In this document: positions 1 through 8,721 of the stretch, one piece after another | How positions within the stretch are numbered: the first letter of the stretch is position 1 | Layout: each line of letters opens with the position of its first letter | Source of the DNA: Candidatus Gastranaerophilales bacterium | GTDB lineage: Bacteria; Cyanobacteriota; Vampirovibrionia; Gastranaerophilales; Gastranaerophilaceae | NCBI GenBank assembly: GCA_944322885.1 | Contig: CALUQH010000026.1 | Coordinates: 1-34,185, forward strand | Length of the DNA: 34,185 nt | Reading direction: 5' to 3' | Position numbers and translations under genes: made by a program | Notes under the pieces: model-generated | What the model was told of the DNA's origin: nothing | The model's input: only the letters and a program-made list of their open reading frames with translations | Databases searched by the model: none

Positions 1-1
1 T

Positions 2-64
2 GTTGAAAATAATTATCTGATAAAACACGGTAAAACACGTGGTGCATGGTATACAAAAAATTAA
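2..64 (+). CDS. 3' end of a truncated CDS, possible winged-helix tail
   Basis: The window opens inside a reading frame that ends in TAA at 62-64. The 20 visible residues read VENNYLIKHGKTRGAWYTKN. The pattern GKxRGxxY is common at the C-terminal beta-wing of winged-helix domains, for example at the end of Fic-type or AlbA-domain regulators, so a DNA-binding tail is possible. Twenty residues are too few to name a family. The start lies outside the window. Confidence 0.5.
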   Translation, partial: VENNYLIKHGKTRGAWYTKN

Positions 65-70
65 ATTATG

Positions 71-94
71 TCCAATTGATAAGTTTATCTTGGA
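71..94. repeat. Hairpin just after the truncated CDS
   Basis: TCCAA (71-75) pairs with TTGGA (90-94) and GATAA (78-82) pairs with TTATC (85-89), with a TT bulge, giving a 10-bp stem closed by a GT loop. No T-run follows, so this is not a standard intrinsic terminator. It could be a 3'-end stabilising hairpin. Confidence 0.45.
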
Positions 95-203
95 ATGCTT
101 GATATTACTAGAATATAGAGCAATACTATAAATAGGATAAAATACATAATGGGAAAATCTTGGACATTGTTTCGACTTCTTGTTCGCTCCACCATTAAAT
201 TTT

Positions 204-228
204 AGAGGCTTGTGATAGCCTCTTTTTT
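204..228 (+). terminator. Intrinsic terminator
   Basis: AGAGGCT (204-210), loop TGTGAT, AGCCTCT (217-223), then a run of six T. The 7-bp stem directly followed by the U-tract is a classical rho-independent terminator for transcription from the left. It sits 11 bp after the CCACCA sequence. Confidence 0.8.
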
Positions 229-413
229 AATGCCAATTTCTCAGCACTGTGCGAGCCTTCGCCGATGTAAGAGAATTTGCTTAGTTCGATTTTTAGCGAA
301 TTTTACCAAGTTTGCATCAAAATTCTCTTTGGGCAAATAAAAAGAGTCCTTTTTGTATGTTTATACACAATTAAATTGGATAGTTTTTAAGATTTTCTTT
401 TCTTCAGTTTATC

Positions 414-852
414 TTATATTTTCCAAATACCAAACAATGAAATATAGAACATGCATACTCCGCCTAATGTAATTATTTCATACACTGGAATATAAGCCCA
501 CTCAAAACGATATTCTTTTATTGAAAAAAATAATAAGCAATATAATATTATAACAGCATCATAAGCAAAAGCTAATAACAATGTTGATTTTCTACTATTT
601 ATATTAGTTTTTAATTCTATTGCTACTTTGCTTAATGCAAAATTTGGAAAAGATTTTTCAAAAGTATTAAACAATACATACAAAAGAAAAATTTTTACAA
701 GTATGCTTAAAAAGATTAAGCAATTTGGAATAAAACTATTTTCTGCAATACTAAAAATTACAAAACAGACAAGCAGAGTTACATATGTATATACACAAAG
801 TAATATATTTAAAATATTTAAGCATAAATAAATAAAAATCGAATTTCTTCAT
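414..852 (-). pseudogene. Four-helix membrane protein, frameshifted near its start
   Basis: A frame open from 848 down to the stop at 414 encodes about four hydrophobic segments (roughly residues 8-32, 38-62, 85-103 and 115-138), but it has no ATG with a ribosome site. A strong Shine-Dalgarno (AGGAGA, inside the end of the helicase gene) precedes ATG at 852-850, which starts MKKFDF in the other frame and stops after 33 codons. Deleting one base of the A5 run at 834-838 joins the two frames into a 145-aa protein starting MKKFDFIYLCLNIL. The TTG codon at 683 is a poor start because it would cut off two helices. The gene lies 3 bp after the helicase stop, so the two were probably co-transcribed. 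The family is not recognised. A sequencing error, a phase-variable tract or use of an ATT start are alternatives to a true pseudogene. Confidence 0.6.
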
Positions 853-855
853 AGA

Positions 856-3800
856 TTAAATTTCTCCTAAATTTAGTTTGCATGAATTTTTACACTTATC
901 ATCCGAACAACAAACTATTATTTTTTCAAAATTAGAAGTATATTTTTTATATAAAAATACATTATTTTTTTTGCAATTAGGACATTTTTTTACCTCTCGA
1001 GTGTAATTACAACTTGCTATATTATCTTTACCTGCAAAATTTGAACAACCTATAAAATAAGAGCCTTTTTTATGATTTTGCCTATGCAATAAAGTCCCGC
1101 CGCATATAGCACACTCTTCCGCAATATATAAACATTCATCATTACTGCAAACAACAACATCTCGTTTATCGTCTTTGTACAAAAAACCTTTTCCACAAAT
1201 CGGACATACAGGTGCTTTAAATTGACAATTTTGGTTATGACAATAGTAGAATTTGTCATTCTCTGCAAATGGTCTAACCATCATGCCCGTTTTGCATTGC
1301 GGACACATCTTTAATGAATAATTATCCGGAATATTACAAACATACACAGGATAATTATTTCCTGAATTTGTCAGTTCAATTAAAAATGCAGAAGGGTTAT
1401 CAGTGCCAACCAAATATACTTTCTTTTTTGCGCGTGTTAAAGCGACATAAAAAAGCCGTCTTTCTTCGGCATTGTCAAAATTTTCTTTTTGTGCCATAAC
1501 CAAATCAAGTATCGGGTCATCTTCCTGAGAACTTGGGAAGGCTCCCTGACGTAAGCTTAAAATTATTACATAATCCTTACCCAAACCTTTTGAACTATGT
1601 ATTGTAGAATATTCAATGTCCAATATTTTTTTATAGTCTGGATTCCTTTGTAAGCTTTTTATACATGTATCAAGTTCGATTCCAAATCTATTTTCGGTAT
1701 TAAGTTTATATCTTCCTAATATCAATATTGAAGTCTTTTTATCTACATTATTTTTTGTATCTTCATAAATTTGGTTTATAATATTTTCTAAAGCATTTGC
1801 CTCGTTATCCGAATACCAGATAAGTACAGAGGGAACATCAGCTTCTTTGGCGAGAATTTCTTTTTTTATTTGGAATGGATTTTTTTGAATAAACTTTGAG
1901 GCAACTTCACTAATATTTGAATTGAATCTATAAGTCTGGTTCAGCTTTATTAAAACAGATTTCCGTGTACCGTTTTCACCAAATTCTTTTCCAAAATTTT
2001 TCATAATAAACAAATCACTGCCAGCAAAACGATTTATCGACTGCCAATCATCGCCCACGGCAAATAGCTTGCTGTTATAGTTTATTGCCAACACAAGTTT
2101 CAACAAATTCGCACGACCTTTTGATATATCCTGAAATTCATCAACTAAAATATATTTATATTTTAGTTGATTTGTTTGCTCACTTTTATCAATTTCATCC
2201 GAAGCCTTAGATATCATATCTGCAAAATCATATTTTTTCTTATATTCTAATTCATTCTGATACTTTTTATAAACAGCATTAAAAATCTTAAGGAAGGCTC
2301 TTTTTCTGCGAATTTGATTTATCTCATATCTCAAATTATTAATCTTTAAGTTATTATCAGGATTTTTTGTTTCAATATCCAGTTTTTCTATACATTTTTG
2401 TATTTCAAGAAGTTTCAAACTAAGTAATTTTAATTGATTTGTTAAGGTACTCCACAAAATACCATAATTCAAATTATTTTCTTTAAAATGCTGTAAAAAT
2501 GATACTAATAGACGAGTAAAATTATCTATTTCCGTTTTTGAGTTTAAAACTTTTAAGCGTTCATCTTTGTTAAGAAGTTGTGAAGTATCAACTTTAAACT
2601 TATTTAGTTCGCATTTTAATTTTTTTAATAAATTACCTTCAAACCTATTATAAGAAAACAATTCAATTAACTTTGTATTATTACGTTTGTGCAGTTCCCT
2701 CTTCCACTCAATTGTCTCATTATATTTTTCTTTACTAATCTGTAATAATGTATTATTTTCTCTATCTATACCATAATATTCTATATAAATATCATCATGT
2801 TTATCGTTTGCGGGAATATAAAAATCAGGCTTGTATATATTATGTAACGGGCTTTTGGTATATGAATATTTATATTCTGCTTCATATTCGTAAGGAATAT
2901 TATGTAGAAACAAGAAATTGGCAATATCTATTTCTCCAAAACTTTTAACAATTTCAGAGTTTAATGTTAATAATTTATTTTCGAAAATATAATTTTTATA
3001 TTCTTCAATACTTGCAAATTCATGAATATTTTTAGTTTTATAAAAAAAAGATTTAAAATAAGTATACAATAAGTTATAATAATTACTATCTTCAATAGTT
3101 TCAATAATTATTTTTTTTATAAAATTAAAATATTTTTCTTGTTCTACAGCGATATCAAATATCTGTAGTTCAGGATTATGTTTAAGAATTTTACTTCCAA
3201 ATTTATGAAATGTCGTTATATTATCTTCACTCAATATCGGAATACGTTCTTGAAGTTCCTTAACCGCTTTGTTATTAAAAGCCAGTACCAAAATATCAGA
3301 AGGATTAACATTTAATGTATTTATTAAATAATTAACTTTATGTTCTATTACTTTTGTTTTTCCTGAACCTGCCCCCGCAACAACTAACACATTATCCTCA
3401 TTCGTAATCACAGCTTGAATTTGTTTTTCATTTAATCCTGAAAAATATTTTTTATTGCGTGTAATTTCTTTTGAAAGAAATTCTTTGTTATTCATCAACC
3501 TAAATTTATTTTGATCTATTAAATAATCGTTTAATACTTTATACTTCAATTCAAACTTTATATTTGGGAATATTTTTAAAAAATCATTCCTTGCCAAAAT
3601 ATATCGTTTATATTGTTTTATCTTATTCTCAAAAAATAATCTGTTATCACGATTGGAAATATATTTATCCTTAAAGTAATTATTTATTAAGGTTTCAATT
3701 TCTTCGTACTTTTGATGGATAATTAAGCCTTTACACCAATTATTAACGTTATCTGCTTTCCTTTTAGGCATATAAGGTAATACCACCTTATTCCCTGATT

Positions 3801-4011
3801 TGTTCGTTAATATAATGTCAGCAAAAAACATGTGTGCATTTACTTTAATATCCTTAAAATCTTTTAAATAAAATGGAATTGTTTTATTTTTTGATGAAAC
3901 AACTATTTTAAAATCATTTAAAAGTACAATACTGGTAAATGCAGAAGGATTAAAAATCCTGTATAAAAAATGAGATTTTATTTTTTCAATCTCTTCCATA
4001 GCTTCACTCAT
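856..4011 (-). CDS. HelD/UvrD-like SF1 helicase with nuclease-like insertion and zinc ribbons
   Basis: This 1051-aa protein follows the layout of helicase IV (HelD) of superfamily 1. Walker A AGAGSGKT is at 212-219, motif II LVDEFQD at about 622-628, GDDWQ at 653-657, TYRFN at 693-697, TIHSSKG at 803-809 and YVALTRA at 855-861. Between motifs I and II, residues about 360-455 contain YKPDFYIP (D396), IYIEYYG (E411) and TKLIE, which look like the core of a PD-(D/E)xK nuclease. The C-terminal 150 residues carry four Cys4 ribbons of the topoisomerase I type (CPQC 903, CPIC 936, CAIC 967, CPNC 1010). E. coli HelD is about 680 aa and lacks the ribbons. Expected role: ATP-driven DNA unwinding, perhaps with cleavage, in repair or defence. 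There is no Shine-Dalgarno; a TATAAT ends 6 nt before ATG. The broken membrane gene follows at 852. Confidence 0.9.
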   Translation of the reverse strand: MSEAMEEIEKIKSHFLYRIFNPSAFTSIVLLNDFKIVVSSKNKTIPFYLKDFKDIKVNAHMFFADIILTNKSGNKVVLPYMPKRKADNVNNWCKGLIIHQKYEEIETLINNYFKDKYISNRDNRLFFENKIKQYKRYILARNDFLKIFPNIKFELKYKVLNDYLIDQNKFRLMNNKEFLSKEITRNKKYFSGLNEKQIQAVITNEDNVLVVAGAGSGKTKVIEHKVNYLINTLNVNPSDILVLAFNNKAVKELQERIPILSEDNITTFHKFGSKILKHNPELQIFDIAVEQEKYFNFIKKIIIETIEDSNYYNLLYTYFKSFFYKTKNIHEFASIEEYKNYIFENKLLTLNSEIVKSFGEIDIANFLFLHNIPYEYEAEYKYSYTKSPLHNIYKPDFYIPANDKHDDIYIEYYGIDRENNTLLQISKEKYNETIEWKRELHKRNNTKLIELFSYNRFEGNLLKKLKCELNKFKVDTSQLLNKDERLKVLNSKTEIDNFTRLLVSFLQHFKENNLNYGILWSTLTNQLKLLSLKLLEIQKCIEKLDIETKNPDNNLKINNLRYEINQIRRKRAFLKIFNAVYKKYQNELEYKKKYDFADMISKASDEIDKSEQTNQLKYKYILVDEFQDISKGRANLLKLVLAINYNSKLFAVGDDWQSINRFAGSDLFIMKNFGKEFGENGTRKSVLIKLNQTYRFNSNISEVASKFIQKNPFQIKKEILAKEADVPSVLIWYSDNEANALENIINQIYEDTKNNVDKKTSILILGRYKLNTENRFGIELDTCIKSLQRNPDYKKILDIEYSTIHSSKGLGKDYVIILSLRQGAFPSSQEDDPILDLVMAQKENFDNAEERRLFYVALTRAKKKVYLVGTDNPSAFLIELTNSGNNYPVYVCNIPDNYSLKMCPQCKTGMMVRPFAENDKFYYCHNQNCQFKAPVCPICGKGFLYKDDKRDVVVCSNDECLYIAEECAICGGTLLHRQNHKKGSYFIGCSNFAGKDNIASCNYTREVKKCPNCKKNNVFLYKKYTSNFEKIIVCCSDDKCKNSCKLNLGEI

Positions 4012-4017
4012 TTAAAA

Positions 4018-4023
4018 ATTATA
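4018..4023 (-). promoter_or_regulatory. -10 element placed for a leaderless start of the helicase gene
   Basis: On the minus strand TATAAT occupies 4023-4018, followed by six bases and then ATG at 4011. The +1 expected from a -10 hexamer at -12 to -7 is the A of the start codon. No purine-rich ribosome site is present. Confidence 0.5.
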
Positions 4024-4155
4024 AACTTATATTTATAAAATATAATCATAGATTTAAATGATATTAAAGCTAATCTTACTGAACAGAAAAAAATTTACAA
4101 GGGGGAAAAGTAATTATTACTATCAAATTTTTCCTGTTAAAATTTAAAATTAAAA

Positions 4156-4362
4156 TTATTTAATATTTTTATGTTTTATCGGGAAAACTCCAACCAGCAC
4201 TAAAAAATCTCTAAAAATATTTACTTTCGGAGGAATAGGATTTCTTAACGCAGTCGGACGGGCCAATTGTCTTTTTATATAAGCACAATTACGTTCTTGC
4301 AAAAATTTCATTGTTTCATCAATTTTTATATTATTGACAGATTTTATTGATGGTACTTTCAT
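4156..4362 (-). CDS. Small protein of unknown function, 68 aa
   Basis: The frame begins MKVPSIKSVNNIKIDETM and is preceded by AAGGAAAATAAA, a good ribosome site 6-7 nt before ATG. The product is basic (many K and R) with an amphipathic N-terminal half and a short hydrophobic stretch near the C-terminus (DFLVLVGVFP). No family is recognised. It stands alone between the helicase and the acetyltransferase. The ribosome site is the main support that it is real. Confidence 0.55.
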   Translation of the reverse strand: MKVPSIKSVNNIKIDETMKFLQERNCAYIKRQLARPTALRNPIPPKVNIFRDFLVLVGVFPIKHKNIK

Positions 4363-4556
4363 TTTATTTTCCTTATCAACATACTACCATGAAAGTATCT
4401 TACTCTCTATTTTTTTTGCGTTGTATTTTTTATAATCTATTCATATAAAGCATTTTTTACTATGCACTATAGGTATTTGCTATTATTTATAAAATAGTAA
4501 ATAATGATTAATACAGGATTAAATATAGAACAAAATATAAAAAGGAAATATAACTT

Positions 4557-5153
4557 ATGGCATTATTAGAAGCGGAAAAAATAATGAGTATAGAAGAATT
4601 CAGAATTATTATGCAAAAACGTGAATATGTTGATGCAAGTTCGGATTTATTTATTATGTTCCACAAACTAACGCAGGATGCTTTAAAAATTACTATGGAA
4701 ATAAATAATAAGTACCATACACCTGAAGAAATCAGGGCATTGTTTTCTGAATTAACAGGGAAAAAGGTTCCGGATACGTTCAGACTTTTTCCGCCTTTTT
4801 ATACGGAATGCGGAAAGAATATAACAGTAGGGGAAAATGTTTTTATAAATGCCTGCTGCAAATTTCAAGATCAGGGCGGAATTACAATAGGTGACGGCTG
4901 TTTGTTCGGACATAACGTAACAATAGCTACGTTAAACCATGAATTTAATCCTGAACATCGGGCAAATATAATTCCAGCTCCCGTTAAAATAGGCAAAAAT
5001 GTTTGGGTAGGTTCAGATTCTACAATATTATCGGGCGTTGAAATCGGTGACGGTGCCATAATAGGAGCGGGAAGTGTCGTAACCAAAAATATTCTGCCTA
5101 ATACAATAGTAGCCGGAAATCCTGCCAAAATAATAAAAAAAATAGATGTATAA
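4557..5153 (+). CDS. Hexapeptide-repeat sugar O-acetyltransferase
   Basis: This 198-aa protein is of the maltose/galactoside acetyltransferase type. The N-terminal helical part (1-75) is followed by left-handed beta-helix repeats such as ITIGDGCLFG, VKIGKNVWVG and VEIGDGAIIG, and the usual closing segment AGNPAKIIKK. The catalytic histidine is H128 in LNHEF. It should transfer acetyl from acetyl-CoA to a sugar hydroxyl, in the cytoplasm. AAAGGAAAT upstream of ATG supports the start. It appears to be a single-gene unit. The acceptor cannot be told from sequence; a glycan precursor is as likely as a free sugar. Confidence 0.88.
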   Translation: MALLEAEKIMSIEEFRIIMQKREYVDASSDLFIMFHKLTQDALKITMEINNKYHTPEEIRALFSELTGKKVPDTFRLFPPFYTECGKNITVGENVFINACCKFQDQGGITIGDGCLFGHNVTIATLNHEFNPEHRANIIPAPVKIGKNVWVGSDSTILSGVEIGDGAIIGAGSVVTKNILPNTIVAGNPAKIIKKIDV

Positions 5154-5247
5154 AGATGTTATACCAAAAAAGTAAAAATTAATATTCATTCTTGATTTTA
5201 TATATTTATTTCATTATTATGTAATTAGAAAAGGTTGTGAAATATTT

Positions 5248-6054
5248 ATGAAATCAATAAAAGAAGTTTCACTTGAATCAAAAATATTAAAAAGACTTGA
5301 AAATCTGCCAAACTGCACAAAATTGGTAAGCTATTTATTTGCCGATGAAGAGTTGCAGGAAATGCAGGATTATGCGAATAATGTTTCAATAAAAAGACTC
5401 GGATATAATGACCACGGTCCTGTCCACATGAGACAGGTTGCCGGAAATGCAATAAAAATGCTTAATCTTCTAAAAGATGCGGGAATTAAAACCTCTCTGG
5501 AAACAGAAGAAGTAGGAACTTTTGAAGACAGCATGTGCGCCGTAATTATAGCCGGTCTAATGCACGATTTGGGAATGATGATAGGCAGACAGGGACATGA
5601 AGATATGTCTGCGCTTCTTGCACAACCTATTATTAAAAGGACTTTATTACATGTATTTCCTGATGATCTCCACAAAAGAGTTATCATAAAATCTCTTGCA
5701 ACAGAAGCAATTGTAGGACACATGTCATCTAAAAAAATTCATTCAATTGAAGCAGGAATTTTATTAATTGCGGACGGGTGCGATATGACAAAAGGCAGAG
5801 CCAGAATTCCAATGGCAATAAATACTACACCGAGAGTCGGCGATATCCACAAATATTCCGCAAATGCTATAAACCGAATCGGAATTCACCACGGGCACAA
5901 TAAACCAATTCGCATTGATATAGAAATGTCAGGTGATGTAGGTTTTTTCCAGATAGAAGAAGTATTGCTTACAAAAATTGAATCAAGTCCTGCAAAGCAG
6001 TTTGTTGAGTTGTATGCCGGGGTTGAAGGTCAGGAAAGCAAAAGATATTTATAA
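5248..6054 (+). CDS. HD-domain metal-dependent phosphohydrolase
   Basis: This 268-aa protein carries the HD signature: H60 in the DHGPVH motif, H106-D107 in LMHDLG, H117, H157 and a later D176 in IADGCD. These form the usual metal-binding set for phosphohydrolases acting on nucleotides or phosphate esters. The segment after about 205 is beta-rich and may be a small accessory domain. The ribosome site (AAAAGG, 13 nt before ATG) is weak. It ends 1 bp before the convergent CxxxCxxCC-protein gene. The substrate cannot be predicted from sequence. Confidence 0.8.
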   Translation: MKSIKEVSLESKILKRLENLPNCTKLVSYLFADEELQEMQDYANNVSIKRLGYNDHGPVHMRQVAGNAIKMLNLLKDAGIKTSLETEEVGTFEDSMCAVIIAGLMHDLGMMIGRQGHEDMSALLAQPIIKRTLLHVFPDDLHKRVIIKSLATEAIVGHMSSKKIHSIEAGILLIADGCDMTKGRARIPMAINTTPRVGDIHKYSANAINRIGIHHGHNKPIRIDIEMSGDVGFFQIEEVLLTKIESSPAKQFVELYAGVEGQESKRYL

Positions 6055-6055
6055 C

Positions 6056-6640
6056 TTATTTAAACCAATCTAAAAGAGGCTTTTTTTCGCCGAAATCAAT
6101 CTTAAAATTTTCTGCAATAGTTTCGCTTGTCAAAAAGTTGTAACTAACATTAAACGCGAGAGGCTGAGGTACATCCCCCAGTTTTTTGTATTTTTCGGAT
6201 GAAATAATTTTTGTTTCAACGTCAAGAACATTTGCATAATTTAAACCTTCAAAAGCACAAAAAGGTATTTTCGAATTTCCATGTTCGTTTATTGCTATCA
6301 ACCCGAAGCTCCTGCATATAATCCCGCGAAAATCATATACGGAACATTCATTATTTATTAAAAACGGACATTTATGAGTAAAAGTTTCTTTATTTTCTTT
6401 TGATTTTTTATCTTTTAAACTCTTAATTTCAGACATAATTTTTTCCTGTACATCAGCAGGCAGCCGTGAAAAACCAATCATCAAAAAATCAAATTCGATT
6501 GCTGAAAACGGGTATTCACCATTCATGCAGCATTTTGCACAACCCTTTTTGCAACAAATATAAGGATATTGTTTTTCAAAAAATCCGTTTAGCTTTTTAT
6601 TCAAATAAGTAATATAAATGACATAATTTTCAAGACTCAT
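6056..6640 (-). CDS. CxxxCxxCC (YkgJ-like) metal-cluster protein
   Basis: This 194-aa protein has the cysteine pattern of the zinc/iron-chelating CxxCxxCC family: C30, C34, C37 and C38 near the N-terminus, then C91, C99, C109 and C128. The segment HKCPFLINNECSVYDFRGIICR is typical of the family (here split by position 89-110). Members bind a metal or Fe-S cluster and their cellular role is poorly known. It begins directly after the stop of the GT2 gene; the GGGAAAG near the end of that gene is the ribosome site. The two are therefore one transcription unit. Confidence 0.8.
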   Translation of the reverse strand: MSLENYVIYITYLNKKLNGFFEKQYPYICCKKGCAKCCMNGEYPFSAIEFDFLMIGFSRLPADVQEKIMSEIKSLKDKKSKENKETFTHKCPFLINNECSVYDFRGIICRSFGLIAINEHGNSKIPFCAFEGLNYANVLDVETKIISSEKYKKLGDVPQPLAFNVSYNFLTSETIAENFKIDFGEKKPLLDWFK

Positions 6641-8254
6641 TTAATACTTTCCCGCATCAATCTTATCTATTAAATCTTTATATCCGAAATTAGACGAATT
6701 TTTTGCATACCGTTTCAAACGGCGTTTTGCAATTGTTTTGAGAAAATCTTTTTTCTCAGGGTTACCATTCTTAATAAAAAACAGCATAGCCTGTTTCCTG
6801 TGTTCAAACAAATCCTCATCGCTCTGACGGGCAAGCACATCTCCGAATGTTTCGGGTCTTGTTTTTCTGTCCCATTCATAAAGAGGTGTTTTTAAAAAGC
6901 AGATAGTTTCTGCGTAAGACAAAATACACGGAGTCCATGAAACATCTTCATATTTTAATTTCCCCAGCGGATGCTCTTTTACAATGGAAGCTTTGTATAA
7001 CTTGTTCCAGATAGCGCAGTTGTAATATCCTGGGGTATACATAATTTCAAGATATTTATCAATATCAACAGGAACATCCTCGGCAAACGGCAAGTCACAA
7101 TGAATTGTATAACCTTTATCCGTAATTCTGTAAAGCGGTGCAATTGCAATATCACATCCATTTTTCTCAGCAGAGTTATAAAGTTTGGAAATCATATCAG
7201 GACGGATTAAATCATCATTGTCCATAAATGCAATATATTTACCCTTTGCTTCTTTTATACCTCTGTTTCTTGCATCGGCAACACCGCCGTTTTCTTTCAC
7301 TACAGATATGACATTTGAATAATTTTTGTCATACCAGTCAATAATTTTTTGAGTACCGTCAGTACTGCCGTCATTAACTATAATAATTTCAAGATTAGAA
7401 AAATCTGATGCAAGAGCGCTGTCTATACTTCTTACAATATAATCCTCAGCATTATAAGCTGGAATAATCAGCGAAACTTCAGGTTTTTTATATCTTCTTA
7501 TCCCGAGCGAAACTTTTTCCGACACTGCTGTGATAACACGTCCATTGATGGTGTTTACAAAAGCCTTTATTATAAAATGAGTACTCCCTTTGTAATCAAA
7601 TAAAGACAAACAGTGGCATAACCTGTCAGTTGTTTCAAAAATCGGAGTTTCAGAGTTTTCAGTATAAACAAGAAAGCCGTCAGATATTCCCTCAAAATTC
7701 CAGGAAAGAAAAAGGTTATAATTAAAAGATTTATACACAGAAAGAGATACAAATCTGTTTGAATCAATATTTACAACAGGGGATGAAGCAATAAATTCTC
7801 TGTTACCATTCTCTTTTTTTACAAAAGGTTTAATCTTAAAGTATTTTTCATCACAGGCTTCAATTTTTATATAGTCGGTATCGGAATTTTTACACCCGTT
7901 AAATCCGACACCCGATTCATCCTTATAAAGTCTATAACCATCAGCCTGTTCATATTTACTGTAGACAAATTTAATTTCATCCTTACTTTCATGAATTACT
8001 TCCACATCAACTTCATCAAAAAGAAACTGATGTCTGCCCGATTCAGCAATAACCCTGCCGTCCTTCAAAGCCTGAATAAAACATTCGTGCTCACCATACG
8101 GGAGAAGCGACAGCCTTAATGAAGTTTGCCCAGAAACAGATGCACATTCATAAAAAATGTCGTCCTTTTTCATAAAAAGCTTGTAGCAATCAGCTTTTAT
8201 ATCTATCCAGGACAAATATATCTTTGATTCCTTAATCTCTACAGTTAAATCCAT
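6641..8254 (-). CDS. GT2 glycosyltransferase with N-terminal beta-sandwich modules
   Basis: This 537-aa protein has about 250 N-terminal residues that look like three fibronectin-III-like beta modules (about 1-78, 82-163 and 167-250), judged from repeated patterns such as GYRLYKDE and GFLVYTEN. A GT-A domain follows: SLIIPAYNAE at 261-270, NDGSTDGT at 294-301, ENGGVADARNRG at 321-332 and the metal-binding FMDNDD at 343-348. It should move a sugar from a nucleotide donor to a glycan or protein in cell-surface synthesis. No membrane helix or signal peptide is visible. An extended -10 promoter lies just upstream. Beta modules on a cytoplasmic GT2 are unusual and may bind the acceptor. Confidence 0.88.
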   Translation of the reverse strand: MDLTVEIKESKIYLSWIDIKADCYKLFMKKDDIFYECASVSGQTSLRLSLLPYGEHECFIQALKDGRVIAESGRHQFLFDEVDVEVIHESKDEIKFVYSKYEQADGYRLYKDESGVGFNGCKNSDTDYIKIEACDEKYFKIKPFVKKENGNREFIASSPVVNIDSNRFVSLSVYKSFNYNLFLSWNFEGISDGFLVYTENSETPIFETTDRLCHCLSLFDYKGSTHFIIKAFVNTINGRVITAVSEKVSLGIRRYKKPEVSLIIPAYNAEDYIVRSIDSALASDFSNLEIIIVNDGSTDGTQKIIDWYDKNYSNVISVVKENGGVADARNRGIKEAKGKYIAFMDNDDLIRPDMISKLYNSAEKNGCDIAIAPLYRITDKGYTIHCDLPFAEDVPVDIDKYLEIMYTPGYYNCAIWNKLYKASIVKEHPLGKLKYEDVSWTPCILSYAETICFLKTPLYEWDRKTRPETFGDVLARQSDEDLFEHRKQAMLFFIKNGNPEKKDFLKTIAKRRLKRYAKNSSNFGYKDLIDKIDAGKY

Positions 8255-8270
8255 AATTCTATTCCGAAAA

Positions 8271-8298
8271 TATTATAGCAGAAATCACATAATAGACA
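8271..8298 (-). promoter_or_regulatory. Sigma70 promoter with extended -10 for the GT2 gene
   Basis: On the minus strand TTGTCT (8298-8293) is followed by a 16-bp spacer and TATAAT (8276-8271), with TGC directly before the hexamer. The predicted leader is only about 10 nt, and the ribosome site (CGGAAT) is weak. Confidence 0.6.
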
Positions 8299-8327
8299 AA
8301 ATTATTTATAAAAAATCATTTTTTTGA

Positions 8328-8333
8328 TATAAT
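8328..8333 (+). promoter_or_regulatory. -10 element for the secreted-peptide gene
   Basis: TATAAT stands 30 bp before ATG 8363 on the plus strand. No good -35 is visible at 17 bp (TTTATA). It is divergent from the GT2 promoter. Confidence 0.45.
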
Positions 8334-8362
8334 AAAAATATAAGGATTACGGAGGGAAGTGT

Positions 8363-8716
8363 ATGTTAAAAAATTTAGTTATTGCATTATTATTAATGGG
8401 ATTTATAACACCGGTTTTTGCGGAAGAAATAAATATGACACCGCATGCAACTTTTTCAGGAACATTTAACACAACACATCCAGCATATCCTCATTTGAAA
8501 AAACCGCTTTCTGCCTCTGATATTGTAGAAGAAGAAGGAGTAGACGATATAATGGGCCCAAAATCCGTCAGACAGATGGGAGATATAACTCCATCAACAA
8601 ATAAACAAACTCCAATGACATACAGCCAATTCCCTCAATATATGGACAGCTCTAACAGTATGATGATGATGCAGGGCATACAGGGCGGAATGCAGAATAT
8701 GTTTATGGGGTACTAG
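8363..8716 (+). CDS. Small secreted protein of unknown function, 117 aa
   Basis: The N-terminus is a clear Sec signal peptide (K3, hydrophobic 5-16, TPVFA-E cleavage after A20). The mature part has no cysteine, is rich in Met, Gln and Ser near the C-terminus (SMMMMQGIQGG) and looks disordered. A strong ribosome site (GGAGGGAAG) precedes ATG. It ends 5 bp before the end of the convergent HTH gene. The family is unknown; an exported structural or low-complexity protein is the safest description. Confidence 0.7.
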   Translation: MLKNLVIALLLMGFITPVFAEEINMTPHATFSGTFNTTHPAYPHLKKPLSASDIVEEEGVDDIMGPKSVRQMGDITPSTNKQTPMTYSQFPQYMDSSNSMMMMQGIQGGMQNMFMGY

Positions 8717-8721
8717 AACAA

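Larger units (their letters stand above)
65..413. other. 349-bp stretch without a supported gene
   Basis: This stretch holds the hairpin at 71-94, a sequence ending GCTCCACCA at 185-193 that resembles the encoded 3' end of a tmRNA or tRNA, and a terminator at 204-228. From 229 to about 350 there is non-coding sequence with a loose inverted repeat (GAGAATTT near 270 against AAATTCTC near 317-324). The T-arm upstream of the CCACCA end does not pair properly, so I do not call an RNA gene. Confidence 0.5.

Noticed and set aside
628-831. Plus-strand 67-aa frame opposite the membrane gene
   Set aside because: It has no ribosome site and lies antisense to a frame with four clear hydrophobic segments; its composition is that of AT-rich antisense DNA.
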